Positions 23,901 through 36,725 of a stretch of 64,000 bases of DNA are shown here, piece by piece. A program made the position numbers and the translations under genes. The notes under the pieces were generated by a model. That model was not told the DNA's origin. It did no database searches and saw only the letters and a list, made by a program, of their open reading frames with translations. The stretch comes from Trichostrongylus colubriformis. Lineage: Eukaryota > Nematoda > Chromadorea > Rhabditida > Trichostrongylidae. The first letter of the stretch is position 1, and each line of letters starts with the position of its first letter. Where the stretch lies: NCBI GenBank assembly GCA_963978905.1, contig OZ022256.1, positions 6,927,501 through 6,991,500 on the forward strand, written 5' to 3'.

Positions 23901-25259
23901 AAGCATGACAAAATCCCGCAAATTTGAAAAGGAAAATGAGAAACCCATCATGAGGAAATATCCAGTATTCTTTTTTGTAAGGCAACTAATTGGACTTCTC
24001 ATAGAGCCTCTTGCTAGTTCACGAAAATATTACAAGATTGGTAGTATCCGTCATAGTCGAAGTGAAAACTGTAAAACCCTCACTGTTATGTAAGCAAGCC
24101 TAGTGGTAGCTCATAAGGAATTTAGTTGGACTTCACATGCGGCTCTCAAATAACTCAAAAGTAGTGCAACTAACTATATAATACCATCAAAAGTAATAAC
24201 CGAGAGGCGCAAGACCTTTGATATAAAGAGACGTAAGCTGTTCGATACTTTAAAGAATCTAACTAGACTTCTCATAAGGATGCTAGGTAGTTCAATCGTA
24301 GTACAGCCATGACAAAATCCCGCAAATGTGAAAAGGAAAATGAGAAACCCATCATGTTGAGAAAGGAAATATCTATCAATCTTTTTTGTGAGGCAATTAA
24401 CTGGACTTTTCATAGAGCCTCTTGCTAGTTCACGAAAATATTACAAGATTGGTAGTATCCCTCATAGTCGAAGTGAAAACTGTAAAACCCTCACTATTAT
24501 GTAAGCAAGCCTAGTGGTAGCTCATAAGGAATTTAGTTGGACTTCACATGCGGCTCTCAAATAACTCAAAAGTAGTGCAACTAACTATATAATACCCTCA
24601 AAAGTAATACCCAAAAAGCGCAGGACCCTTGATGTAAAGAAACGAAAGCTGTTCGATACTTCAAAGAATCCAACTGGACTTCTCATAAGGATGCTAGGTA
24701 GTTCAGTCGTAGTACAGGCATGACAAAATCCCACAAATGTGAAAAGGAAAGTGAGAAACCCATCATATAAGGAAAGGAAATATCCAGTATTTTTTTGTAA
24801 GGCAACTAATTGGACTTCCCATAGAACCTCTTGTTAGCTCAAGAATATATCACAAGGTTGGTACTATCTCTCGCGGCTCTCAAATAACTTAAAAGTAGTG
24901 CAACTAACTATATAATACCCTCAAAAGTAATACCCGAAAGGCGCAAGACCTTTGATATAAAGAGACGTAAGCTGTTCGATACCTTAAAGAATCCAACTGG
25001 ACTTCTCATAGGGATGCTAGGTAGTTCAATCGCAGTACAGGCATGACAAAATCCCGCAAATGTGAAAAGGAAGGTGAGATACCCATCATATAAAGAAAGG
25101 AAATATCCAGTATTCTTTTTTGTAAGGCAGTTAACTGGACTTCTTATTTAGCCTCATGGTAGTTCACGAAAATTTTACAAGATCGGTAGTATCCCTCGAA
25201 ATGAAAGTGAAAACTACAAAACCTCCAGTGTAATGTAAGGAAGCCTAATGGTAGCTTAA
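14987..25259. repeat. satellite array, diverse monomers with local block duplications
   Basis: About 25 tandem monomers of the same satellite occur here. Two monomer classes alternate irregularly. One contains CACATGCGGCTCTCAAATAA and the other CACATGCGGCTCTCAAGCAATTC with ACTAAAGAATACCC. A block from about 16577 to 17600 reappears at about 19811-20835 (constant offset 3234 bp), so an eight-monomer segment was duplicated. Shortened monomers with the same ATCTCTCGCGGCTC junction lie at 14991, 15725, 20894 and 24866. No regular higher-order period covers the region as a whole. Confidence 0.9.
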
Positions 25260-25810
25260 AGGCATCATTAGGGGAAAGTCGGACGAAAAGTAAAAGAAAT
25301 AGTGCATATGAAAGCCGAGATGCCTAGCAATAGGACAGTGAAGAAACAGCGGATGGAATTGGCCTAAAACCCGAGAAATAGGACCCCGTTTCCACTGTTG
25401 ATTCTCGAAGCGGACGACCTGTCCGTCAAGAGGGGAGTAGTCTGATCTAGTTTTCCATTGGCATGTTGCCAAGTAAACACAGGGGAATTGTCTGGAAAGA
25501 CGACAACATCTATTTCTTGAGTGAGTTTCACGCTAAAACTGCGAAAGCGCGCCGCAAAACCCCCGATCCTACCCCATCTCCTCGACCGCTCTCACCCCAA
25601 TCAATCGGGAATTACGTCATCGAGAGGCGGAACCACTGAGTGCCAGAGGCGGAGCCCCTGAACGCTTCGCCGTTTTGCAGCGCTTCTACAGCTCGGAGGG
25701 GCGCTTTTTCACCGGGATTTCGCCGCAGATAGCCTTCTTAGACCCAGGACTACCATGTGAGTGACTTCTTCTTGGGATTTCTCCACTATTGCCTACCCCT
25801 AATGATGTCT
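25260..25810. mobile_element. TTAA-flanked non-autonomous DNA transposon (MITE-like), 551 bp
   Basis: The ends AGGCATCATTAGGGG (25260-25274) and CCCCTAATGATGTCT (25796-25810) are inverted repeats matching at 14 of 15 positions. TTAA is duplicated on both sides (25256-25259 and 25811-25814). The uninterrupted satellite site, AGCTTAAGAGGAATTCAG, is visible at 22481-22498. A TTAA duplication is typical of the piggyBac superfamily, but the termini do not begin with the usual CCC, so the superfamily is uncertain. The interior is much more GC-rich than the satellite and has no transposase. It includes a promoter-like cluster described separately. Confidence 0.8.
25597..25762 (+). promoter_or_regulatory. 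promoter-like motif cluster ending at a possible 5' splice site
   Basis: Within the TTAA element lie CCAATCA (25597-25603), TTACGTCA (25612-25619, like a CREB/ATF site), and two GAGGCGGA-type boxes (25624-25631 and 25646-25653). About 100 bp further on, ACCAT is followed by GTGAGT (25757-25762), a consensus splice donor. The cluster could be a host promoter with a first exon captured by the element, or simply GC-rich transposon interior. All motifs are short and function is unproven. Confidence 0.25.
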
Positions 25811-28800
25811 TTAAGAGGAATTCAGTTGGACTTCACATGCGGCTCTCAAATAACTTAGAAGTAGTGCAACTAACTAAAGAATACCCTCAAAAGTAATACC
25901 CAAAAAGCGCAGGACCCTTGATGTAAAGAAACGAAAGCTGTTCGATACTTCAAATAATCTAACTGGACTTCTCATAAAGATGCTAGGTAGTTCAATAGTA
26001 GTACAAGCATGACAAAATCCCGCAAATTTGAAAAGGAAAATGAGAAACCCATCATGAGGAAATATCCAGTATTCTTTTTTGTAAGGCAACTAATTGGACT
26101 TCTCATAGAGCCTCTTGCTAGTTCACGAAAATATTACAAGATTGGTAGTATCCGTCATAGTCGAAGTGAAAACTGTAAAACCCTCACTGTTATGTAAGCA
26201 AGCCTAGTGGTAGCTCATAAGGAATTTAGTTAGACTTCACATGCGGCTCTCAAATAACTCAAAAGTAGTGCAACTAACTATATAATACCCTCAAAAGTAA
26301 TACCCAAAAAGCGCAGGACCCTTGATGTAAAGAAACGAAAGCTGTTCGATACTTCAAATAATCTAACTGGACTTTTCATAAGGATGCTAGGTAGTTCAAT
26401 AGTAGTACAAGCATGACAAAATCCCGCGAATTTGAAAAGGAAAATGAGAAACCCATCATGAGGAAATATCCAGTGTTCTTTTTTGTAAGGCAACTAATTG
26501 GACTTCTCATAGAACCTCTTGTTAGCTCAAGAAAATATTACAAGGTTGGTAGTATCCCTCATAGTCGAAGTGAAAACTGTAAAACCCTCACTGTTATGTA
26601 AGCAAGCCTAGTGGTAGCTCATAAGGAATTTAGTTGGACTTCACATGCGGCTCTCAAATAACTCAAAAGTAGTGCAACTAACTATATAATACCCTCAAAA
26701 GTGATACCCAAAAAGCGCGGGACCCTTGATGTAAAGCAACGAAAGCTGTTCGATACTTCAAAGAATCCAACTGGACTTCTCATAAGGATGCTAGGTAGTT
26801 CAGTCGTAGTACAGGCATGACAAAATCCCACAAATGTGAAAAGGAAAGTGAGATACCCATCATATAAAGAAAGGAAATATCCAGTATTTTTTTGTAAGGC
26901 AACTAATTGGACTTCTCATAGAACCTCTTGTTAGCTCAAGAATATATCGCAAGGTTGGTACTATCTCTCGCGGCTCTCAAATAACTTAAAAGTAGTGCAA
27001 CTAACTATATAATACCCTCAAAAGTAATACCCGAAAGGCGCAAGACCTTTGAAATAAAGAGACGTAAGCTGTTCGATACTTTAAAGAATCTAACTGGACT
27101 TCTCATAGGGATGCTAGGTAGTTCAATCGCAGTACAGGCATGACAAAATCCCGCAAATGTGAAAAGGAAGGTGAGGTACCCATCATATAAAGAAAGGAAA
27201 TATCCAGTATTCTTTTTTGTAAGGCAACTAATTGGACTTCTCATAGAACCTCTTGTTAGCTCAAGAATATATTATAAGGTTGGTAGTATCTCTCAAATTG
27301 AAAGCGAAAACTATAAAACCCCCAATGTAATGTAAGGAAGCCTAATGGTAGCTTAAGAGGAATTCAGTTGGTCTTCACATGCGGCTCTCAAATAACTTAG
27401 AAGTAGTGCAACTAACTAAAGAATACCCTCAAAAGTAATACCCAAAAAGCGCAGGACCCTTGATGTAAAGAAACGAAAGCTGTTCGATACTTCAAATAAT
27501 CTAACTGGACTTTTCATAAGGATGCTAGGTAGTTCAATAGTAGTACAAGCATGACGAATTCCCGCAAATGTGAAAAGGAAAGTGAGATACCCATCATATA
27601 AAGAAAGGAAATATCCAGTGTTCTTTTTTGTAAGGCAACTAATTGGACTTCTCATAGAACCTCTTGTTAGCTCAAGAAAATATTACAAGGTTGGTAGTAT
27701 CCCTCATAGTCGAAGTGAAAACTGTAAAACCCTCACTGTTATGTAAGCAAGCCTAGTGGTAGCTCATAAGGAATTTAGTTGGACTTCACATGCGGCTCTC
27801 AAATAACTCAAAAGTAGTGCAACTAACTATATAATACCCTCAAAGGTAATACCCGAAAAGCGCAGGACCCTTGATGTAAAGAAACGAAGGCTGTTCGATA
27901 CTCGAATAATCTAACTGGACTTTTCATAAGGATGCTAGGTAGTTCAATCGTAGTAAAGGCATGGCAAAATCCCGCAAATGTGAAAAGGAAAGTGAGATAC
28001 CCATAATGTTAAGGAAATATCCAGTATTCTTTTTTGTAAGGCAACTAATCGGACTTCTCATAGAACCTCTTGTTAGCTCAAGAATATATTATAAGGTTGG
28101 TAATATCTCTCAAATTGAAGGCGAAAACTATAAAACCCCCAGTGTAATGTAGGGAAGCCTGATGGTAGTATGAGGAATTTAGTGGGACTTCACATGCGGC
28201 TCTCAAGCAATTCACAAGTAGTGAAACTAAAGAATACCCTCAAAAGTAAAACCCAAAAGCGTAAGACCCTTGATGTAAAGAAGCGAAAGTTCTTCGTACT
28301 TCAAAGATTCTAACTGAACTATTCATAAGGATGTTTGGTAGTTCAATCGTAGTACAGGCATGACAAAATCCCGCAATTTTGAAAAGGAAAGTGAGATACC
28401 CATCATATTAAGAAAGGAAATATCTATCAATCTTTTTGTAAGGCAGTTAACTGGACTTCTTATTTAGACTCTTGCTAGTTCACGAAAATATTACAAGATT
28501 GGTAGTATCCCTCCTAGTCGAAGTGAAAACTGTAAAACCCTCACTGTTATGTAAGCAAGCCTAGTGGTAGCTCATAAGGAATTTAGTTGGACTTCACATG
28601 CGGCTCTCAAATAACTCAAAAGTAGTGCAACTAACTATATAATACCATCAAAAGTAATAACCGAAAGACGCAAGACCTTTGATATAAAGAGACGTAAGCT
28701 GTTCGATACTTCAAAGAATCTAACTAGACTTCTCATAAGGATGCTAGGTAGTTCAATCGTAGTACAGCCATGACAAAATCCCGCAAATGTGAAAAGGAAA

Positions 28801-30206
28801 ATGAGAAACCCATCATATTAAGAAAGGAAATATCCAATAATCTTTTTTGTAAGGCAGTTAACTGGACTTCTTATTTAGACTCTTGGTAGTTCACGAAAAT
28901 TTTACAAGGTTGGTAGTATCTCTCAAATTGGAAGCGAAAACTATAAAACCCCCAATGTAATGTAAGGAAGCCTAATGGTAGCTTGAGAGGAATTCAGTTG
29001 GACTTCACATGCGGCTCTCAAATAACTTAGAAGTAGTGCAACTAACTATATATTACCCTCAAAAAAAAAACCCGAAAGGCGCAAGACCTTTGATATAAAG
29101 AGACATAAGCTGTTTGATACTTTAAAGAATCTAACTGGACTTATAGGGATGCTAGGTAGTTCAATCGCAGTACAGGCATGACAAAATCCCGCAAATGTGA
29201 AAAGGAAGGTGAGGTACCCATCATATAAAGAAAGGAAATATCCAGTATTCTTTTTTGTAAGGCAACTAATTGGACTTCTCATAGAACCTCTTGTTAGCTC
29301 AAGAATATATTATAAGGTTGGTAGTATCTCTCAAATTGAAAGCGCAAACTATAAAACCCCCAGTGTAATGTAGGGAAGCCTGATGGTAGTATGAGGAATT
29401 TAGTGGGACTTCACATGCGGCTTTCAAGCAATTCACAAGTAGTGAAACTAAAGAATACCCTCAAAAGTAAAACCCAAAAGCGTAAGACCCTTGATGTAAA
29501 GAAGCGAAAGTTCTTCGTACTTCAAAGATTCTAACTGAACTATTCATAAGGATGTTTGGTAGTTCAATCGTAGTACAGGCATGACAAAATCCCGCGAATT
29601 TGAAAAGGAAAATGAGAAACCCATCATGTTGAGAAAGGAAATATCTATCAATCTTTTTTGTAAGGCAGTTTAGTGGACTTCTTACTTAGCCTCTTGGTAG
29701 TTCACGAAAATTTCACAAGATCGGTAGTATTCCTCGAAATGAAAGTGAAAACTACAAAACTCCCAGTGTAATGTAGGGAAGCCTAATGGTAGTATGAGGA
29801 ATTTTTTGGGACTTCACATGCGGCTCTCAAATAACTTAGAAGTAGTGCAACTAACTAAAGAATACCCTCAAAAGTAATACCCAAAAAGCGCAGGACCCTT
29901 GATGTAAAGAAACGAAAGCTGTTCGATACTTTAAAGAATCCAACTGGACTTCTCATAAGGATGCTAGGTAGTTCAGTCGTAGTACAGGCATGACAAAATC
30001 CCGCAAATGTGAAAAGTAAAGTGAGAAACCCATAATGTTAAGAAAGGAAATATCCAGTATTCTTTTTTGTAAGGCAACTAATCGGACTTCTCATAGAACC
30101 TCTTGTTAGCTCAAGAATATATTATAAGGTTGGTAGTATCTCTCAAATTGAAAGCGAAAACTATAAAACCCCCAATGTAATGTAAGGAAGCCTAATGGTA
30201 GCTCAA
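25811..30206. repeat. satellite array, transition zone into higher-order repeats
   Basis: Monomers here begin to recur as recognisable types that are later fixed in the higher-order repeats. Examples are the type with CATGACGAATTCCCGC (first near 27551), the type with CATAATGTTAAG (near 28003) and the type with GCGGCTTTCAAGCAATTC (near 29416). The block from about 29350 to 30206 matches, in order, the stretch before 40385. The regular junction marker has not yet appeared. Confidence 0.88.
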
Positions 30207-33200
30207 GAGCTGGACTTCACATGTGGCTCTCAAATAACTTAAAAGTAGTGCAACTAACTATATAATACCCTCAAAAGTAATACCCAAAAAACGCAGGACC
30301 CTTGATGTAAAGAAACGAAAGCTGTTCGATACTTCAAATAATCTAACTGGACTTTTCATAAGGATGCTAGGTAGTTCAACAGTAGTACAAGCATGACGAA
30401 TTCCCGCAAATGTGAAAAGGAAAGTGAGATACCCATCATATAAAGAAAGGAAATATCCAGTGTTCTTTTTTGTAAGGCAACTACTTGGACTTCTCATAGA
30501 ACCTCTTGTTAGCTCAAGAAAATATTACAAGGTTGGTAGTATCCCTCATAGTCGAAGTGAAAACTATAAAACCCCCAATGTAATGTAAGGAAGCCTAATG
30601 GTAGCTTGAGAGGAATTCAGTTGGACTTCACATGCGGCTCTCAAATAACTTAGAAGTAGTGCAACTAACTATATAATACCCTCAAAAAAAAACCCGAAAG
30701 GCGCAAGACCTTTGATATAAAGAGACATAAGCTGTTTGATACTTTAAAGAATCTAACTGGACTTATAGGGATGCTAGGTAGTTCAATCGCAGTACAGGCA
30801 TGACAAAATCCCGCAAATGTGAAAAGGAAGGTGAGGTACCCATCATATAAAGAAAGGAAATATCCAGTATTCTTTTTTGTAAGGCAACTAATTGGACTTC
30901 TCATAGAACCTCTTGTTAGCTCAAGAATATATTATAAGGTTGGTAGTATCTCTCAAATTGAAAGCGAAAACTGTAAAACCCCCAATGTAATGTAAGGAAG
31001 CCTAATGGTAGCTTAAGAGGAATTCAGTTGGTCTTCACATGCGGCTCTCAAATAACTTAGAAGTAGTGCAACTAACTAAAGAATACCCTCAAAAGTAATA
31101 CCCAAAAAGCGCAGGACCCTTGATGTAAAGAAACGAAAGCTGTTCGATACTTCAAAGATTCTAACTGGACTTCTCATAAAGATGCTAGGTAGTTCAGTAG
31201 TAGTACAAGCATGACAAAATCCCGCATATGTGAAAAGGAAAGTGAGAAACCCATCATGTTAAGAAAGGAAATATCCAATATTCTTTTTTGTAAAGCAACT
31301 AATTGGATTTCTCATAGAACCTCTTGTTAGCTCAAGAAAATATTACAAGGTTGGTAGTATCCCTCATAGTCGAAGTGAAAACTGTAAAACCCTCACTGTA
31401 ATGTAAAAAAGCCTAGTGGTAGCTCATAAGGAATTTAGTGGAACTTCACATACGGCTCTCAAATAACTTAGAAGTAGTGCAACTAACTAAAGAATACCCT
31501 CAAAAGTAATACCCAAAAAGCGCAGGACCCTTGATGTAAAGAAACGAAAGCTGTTCGATACTTCAAATAATCTAACTGGACTTTTCATAAGGATGCTAGG
31601 TAGTTCAACAGTAGTACAAGCATGACGAATTCCCGCAAATGTGAAAAGGAAAGTGAGATACCCATCATATAAAGAAAGGAAATATCCAGTGTTCTTTTTT
31701 GTAAGGCAACTAATTGGACTTCTCATAGAACCTCTTGTTAGCTCAAGAAAATATTACAAGGTTGGTAGTATCCCTCATAGTCGAAGTGAAAACTGTAAAA
31801 CCCTCACTGTTATGTAAGCAAGCCTAGTGGTAGCTCATAAGGAATTTAGTTGGACTTCACATGCGGCTCTCAAATAACTCAAAAGTAGTGCAACTAACTA
31901 TATAATACCCTCAAAGGTAATACCCGAAAAGCGCAGGACCCTTGATGTAAAGAAACGAAAGCTGTTCGATACTCGAATAATCTAACTGGACTTTTCATAA
32001 GGATGCTAGGTAGTTCAACAGTAGTACAAGCATGACGAATTCCCGCAAATGTGAAAAGGAAAGTGAGATACCCATCATATAAAGAAAGGAAATATCCAGT
32101 GTTCTTTTTTGTAAGGCAACTAATTGGACTTCTCATAGAACCTCTTGTTAGCTCAAGAAAATATTACAAGGTTGGTAGTATCCCTCATAGTCGAAGTGAA
32201 AACTGTAAAACCCTCACTGTTATGTAAGCAAGCCTAGTGGTAGCTCATAAGGAATTTAGTTGGACTTCACATGCGGCTCTCAAATAACTCAAAAGTAGTG
32301 CAACTAACTATATAATACCCTCAAAGGTAATACCCGAAAAGCGCAGGACCCTTGATGTAAAGAAACGAAAGCTGTTCGATACTCGAATAATCTAACTGGA
32401 CTTTTCATAAGGATGCTAGGTAGTTCAATCGTAGTAAAGGCATGGCAAAATCCCGCAAATGTGAAAAGGAAAGTGAGATACCCATAATGTTAAGAAAGGA
32501 AATATCCAGTATTCTTTTTTGTAAGGCATCTAATCGGACTTCTCATAGAACCTCTTGTTAGCTCAAGAATATATTATAAGGTTGGTAGTATCTCTCAAAT
32601 TGAAAGCGCAAACTATAAAACCCCCAGTGTAATGTAGGGAAGCCTGATGGTAGTATGAGGAATTTAGTGGGACTTCACATGCGGCTTTCAAGCAATTCAC
32701 AAGTAGTGAAACTAAAGAATACCCTCAAAAGTAAAACCCAAAAGCGTAAGACCCTTGATGTAAAGAAGCGAAAGTTCTTCGTACTTCAAAGATTCTAACT
32801 GAACTATTCATAAGGATGTTTGGTAGTTCAATCGTAGTACAGGCATGACAAAATCCCGCGAATTTGAAAAGGAAAATGAGAAACCCATCATGTTGAGAAA
32901 GGAAATATCTATCAATCTTTTTTGTAAGGCAGTTTAGTGGACTTCTTACTTAGCCTCTTGGTAGTTCACGAAAATTTCACAAGATCGGTAGTATTCCTCG
33001 AAATGAAAGTGAAAACTACAAAACTCCCAGTGTAATGTAGGGAAGCCTAATGGTAGTATGAGGAATTTTTTGGGACTTCACATGCGGCTCTCAAATAACT
33101 TAGAAGTAGTGCAACTAACTAAAGAATACCCTCAAAAGTAATACCCAAAAAGCGCAGGACCCTTGATGTAAAGAAACGAAAGCTGTTCGATACTTTAAAG

Positions 33201-33470
33201 AATCCAACTGGACTTCTCATAAGGATGCTAGGTAGTTCAGTCGTAGTACAGGCATGACAAAATCCCGCAAATGTGAAAAGTAAAGTGAGAAACCCATAAT
33301 GTTAAGAAAGGAAATATCCAGTATTCTTTTTTGTAAGGCAACTAATCGGACTTCTCATAGAACCTCTTGTTAGCTCAAGAATATATTATAAGGTTGGTAG
33401 TATCTCTCAAATTGAAAGCGAAAACTATAAAACCCCCAATGTAATGTAAGGAAGCCTAATGGTAGCTCAA
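30207..33470. repeat. HOR block 8a, eight monomers (3264 bp)
   Basis: This is the first block opened by the marker GAGCTGGACTTCACATGTGG, which is found only once per block. It includes an A-run monomer (CCCTCAAAAAAAAACCCG near 30680) and two adjacent near-identical monomers with GACGAATTCCCGC (about 31626 and 32036). It recurs with the same length at 40385-43648. Confidence 0.85.
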
Positions 33471-36400
33471 GAGCTGGACTTCACATGTGGCTCTCAAATA
33501 ACTTAAAAGTAGTGCAACTAACTATATAATACCCTCAAAAGTAATACCCAAAAAACGCAGGACCCTTGATGTAAAGAAACGAAAGCTGTTCGATACTTCA
33601 AATAATCTAACTGGACTTTTCATAAGGATGCTAGGTAGTTCAACAGTAGTACAAGCATGACGAATTCCCGCAAATGTGAAAAGGAAAGTGAGATACCCAT
33701 CATATAAAGAAAGGAAATATCCAGTGTTCTTTTTTGTAAGGCAACTACTTGGACTTCTCATAGAACCTCTTGTTAGCTCAAGAAAATATTACAAGGTTGG
33801 TAGTATCCCTCATAGTCGAAGTGAAAACTATAAAACCCCCAATGTAATGTAAGGAAGCCTAATGGTAGCTTGAGAGGAATTCAGTTGGACTTCACATGCG
33901 GCTCTCAAATAACTTAGAAGTAGTGCAACTAACTATATAATACCCTCAAAAAAAAACCCGAAAGGCGCAAGACCTTTGATATAAAGAGACATAAGCTGTT
34001 TGATACTTTAAAGAATCTAACTGGACTTATAGGGATGCTAGGTAGTTCAATCGCAGTACAGGCATGACAAAATCCCGCAAATGTGAAAAGGAAGGTGAGG
34101 TACCCATCATATAAAGAAAGGAAATATCCAGTATTCTTTTTTGTAAGGCAACTAATTGGACTTCTCATAGAACCTCTTGTTAGCTCAAGAATATATTATA
34201 AGGTTGGTAGTATCTCTCAAATTGAAAGCGAAAACTGTAAAACCCCCAATGTAATGTAAGGAAGCCTAATGGTAGCTTAAGAGGAATTCAGTTGGTCTTC
34301 ACATGCGGCTCTCAAATAACTTAGAAGTAGTGCAACTAACTAAAGAATACCCTCAAAAGTAATACCCAAAAAGCGCAGGACCCTTGATGTAAAGAAACGA
34401 AAGCTGTTCGATACTTCAAAGATTCTAACTGAACTATTCATAAGGATGTTTGGTAGTTCAATCGTAGTACAGGCATGACAAAATCCCGCGAATTTGAAAA
34501 GGAAAATGAGAAACCCATCATGTTGAGAAAGGAAATATCTATCAATCTTTTTTGTAAGGCAACTAATTGGACTTCTCATAGAACCTCTTGTTAGCTCAAG
34601 AAAATATTACAAGGTTGGTAGTATCCCTCATAGTCGAAGTGAAAACTGTAAAACCCTCACTGTTATGTAAGCAAGCCTAGTGGTAGCTCATAAGGAATTT
34701 AGTTGGACTTCACATGCGGCTCTCAAATAACTCAAAAGTAGTGCAACTAACTATATAATACCCTCAAAGGTAATACCCGAAAAGCGCAGGACCCTTGATG
34801 TAAAGAAACGAAAGCTGTTCGATACTCGAATAATCTAACTGGACTTTTCATAAGGATGCTAGGTAGTTCAATCGTAGTAAAGGCATGGCAAAATCCCGAA
34901 AATGTGAAAAGGAAAGTGAGATACCCATAATGTTAAGAAAGGAAATATCCAGTATTCTTTTTTGTAAGGCATCTAATCGGACTTCTCATAGAACCTCTTG
35001 TTAGCTCAAGAATATATTATAAGGTTGGTAGTATCTCTCAAATTGAATGCGCAAACTATAAAACCCCAGTGTAATGTAGGGAAGCCTGATGGTAGTATGA
35101 GGAATTTAGTGGGACTTCACATGCGGCTTTCAAGCAATTCACAAGTAGTGAAACTAAAGAATACCCTCAAAAGTAAAACCCAAAAGCGTAAGACCCTTGA
35201 CGTAAAGAAGCGAAAGTTCTTCTTACTTCAAAGATTCTAACTGAACTATTCATAAGGATGTTTGGTAGTTCAATCGTAGTACAGGCATGACAAAATCCCG
35301 CGAATTTGAAAAGGAAAATGAGAAACCCATCATGTTGAGAAAGGAAATATCTATCAATCTTTTTTGTAAGGCAACTAATTGGACTTCTCATAGAACCTCT
35401 TGTTAGCTCAAGAAAATATTACAAGGTTGGTAGTATCCCTCATAGTCGAAGTGAAAACTGTAAAACCCTCACTGTTATGTAAGCAAGCCTAGTGGTAGCT
35501 CATAAGGAATTTAGTTGGACTTCACATGCGGCTCTCAAATAACTCAAAAGTAGTGCAACTAACTATATAATACCCTCAAAGGTAATACCCGAAAAGCGCA
35601 GGACCCTTGATGTAAAGAAACGAAAGCTGTTCGATACTCGAATAATCTAACTGGACTTTTCATAAGGATGCTAGGTAGTTCAATCGTAGTAAAGGCATGG
35701 CAAAATCCCGCAAATGTGAAAAGGAAAGTGAGATACCCATAATGTTAAGAAAGGAAATATCCAGTATTCTTTTTTGTAAGGCATCTAATCGGACTTCTCA
35801 TAGAACCTCTTGTTAGCTCAAGAATATATTATAAGGTTGGTAGTATCTCTCAAATTGAAAGCGCAAACTATAAAACCCCCAGTGTAATGTAGGGAAGCCT
35901 GATGGTAGTATGAGGAATTTAGTGGGACTTCACATGCGGCTTTCAAGCAATTCACAAGTAGTGAAACTAAAGAATACCCTCAAAAGTAAAACCCAAAAGC
36001 GTAAGACCCTTGATGTAAAGAAGCGAAAGTTCTTCGTACTTCAAAGATTCTAACTGAACTATTCATAAGGATGTTTGGTAGTTCAATCGTAGTACAGGCA
36101 TGACAAAATCCCGCGAATTTGAAAAGGAAAATGAGAAACCCATCATGTTGAGAAAGGAAATATCTATCAATCTTTTTTGTAAGGCAGTTTAGTGGACTTC
36201 TTATTTAGCCTCTTGGTAGTTCACGAAAATTTCACAAGATCGGTAGTATCCCTCGAAATGAAAGTGAAAACTACAAAACTCCCAGTGTAATGTAGGGAAG
36301 CCTAATGGTAGTATGAGGAATTTTTTGGGACTTCACATGCGGCTCTCAAATAACTTAGAAGTAGTGCAACTAACTAAAGAATACCCTCAAAAGTAATACC

Positions 36401-36725
36401 CAAAAAGCGCAGGACCCTTGATGTAAAGAAACGAAAGCTGTTCGATACTTTAAAGAATCCAACTGGACTTCTCATAAGGATGCTAGGTAGTTCAGTCGTA
36501 GTACAGGCATGACAAAATCCCGCAAATGTGAAAAGTAAAGTGAGAAACCCATAATGTTAAGAAAGGAAATATCCAGTATTCTTTTTTGTAAGGCAACTAA
36601 TCGGACTTCTCATAGAACCTCTTGTTAGCTCAAGAATATATTATAAGGTTGGTAGTATCTCTCAAATTGAAAGCGAAAACTATAAAACCCCCAATGTAAT
36701 GTAAGGAAGCCTAATGGTAGCTCAA
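33471..36725. repeat. HOR block 8b, eight monomers (3255 bp), chimeric
   Basis: The left ~950 bp follow block 8a. The remainder follows the right part of the later 3249-bp blocks: from the TTGAATGCGCAAAC monomer near 35043, distances to the next marker are identical to those in the later blocks. The switch falls inside ACTTCAAAGATTCTAACT at 34413-34430, which both parents share. This marks a recombination breakpoint. Confidence 0.8.
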
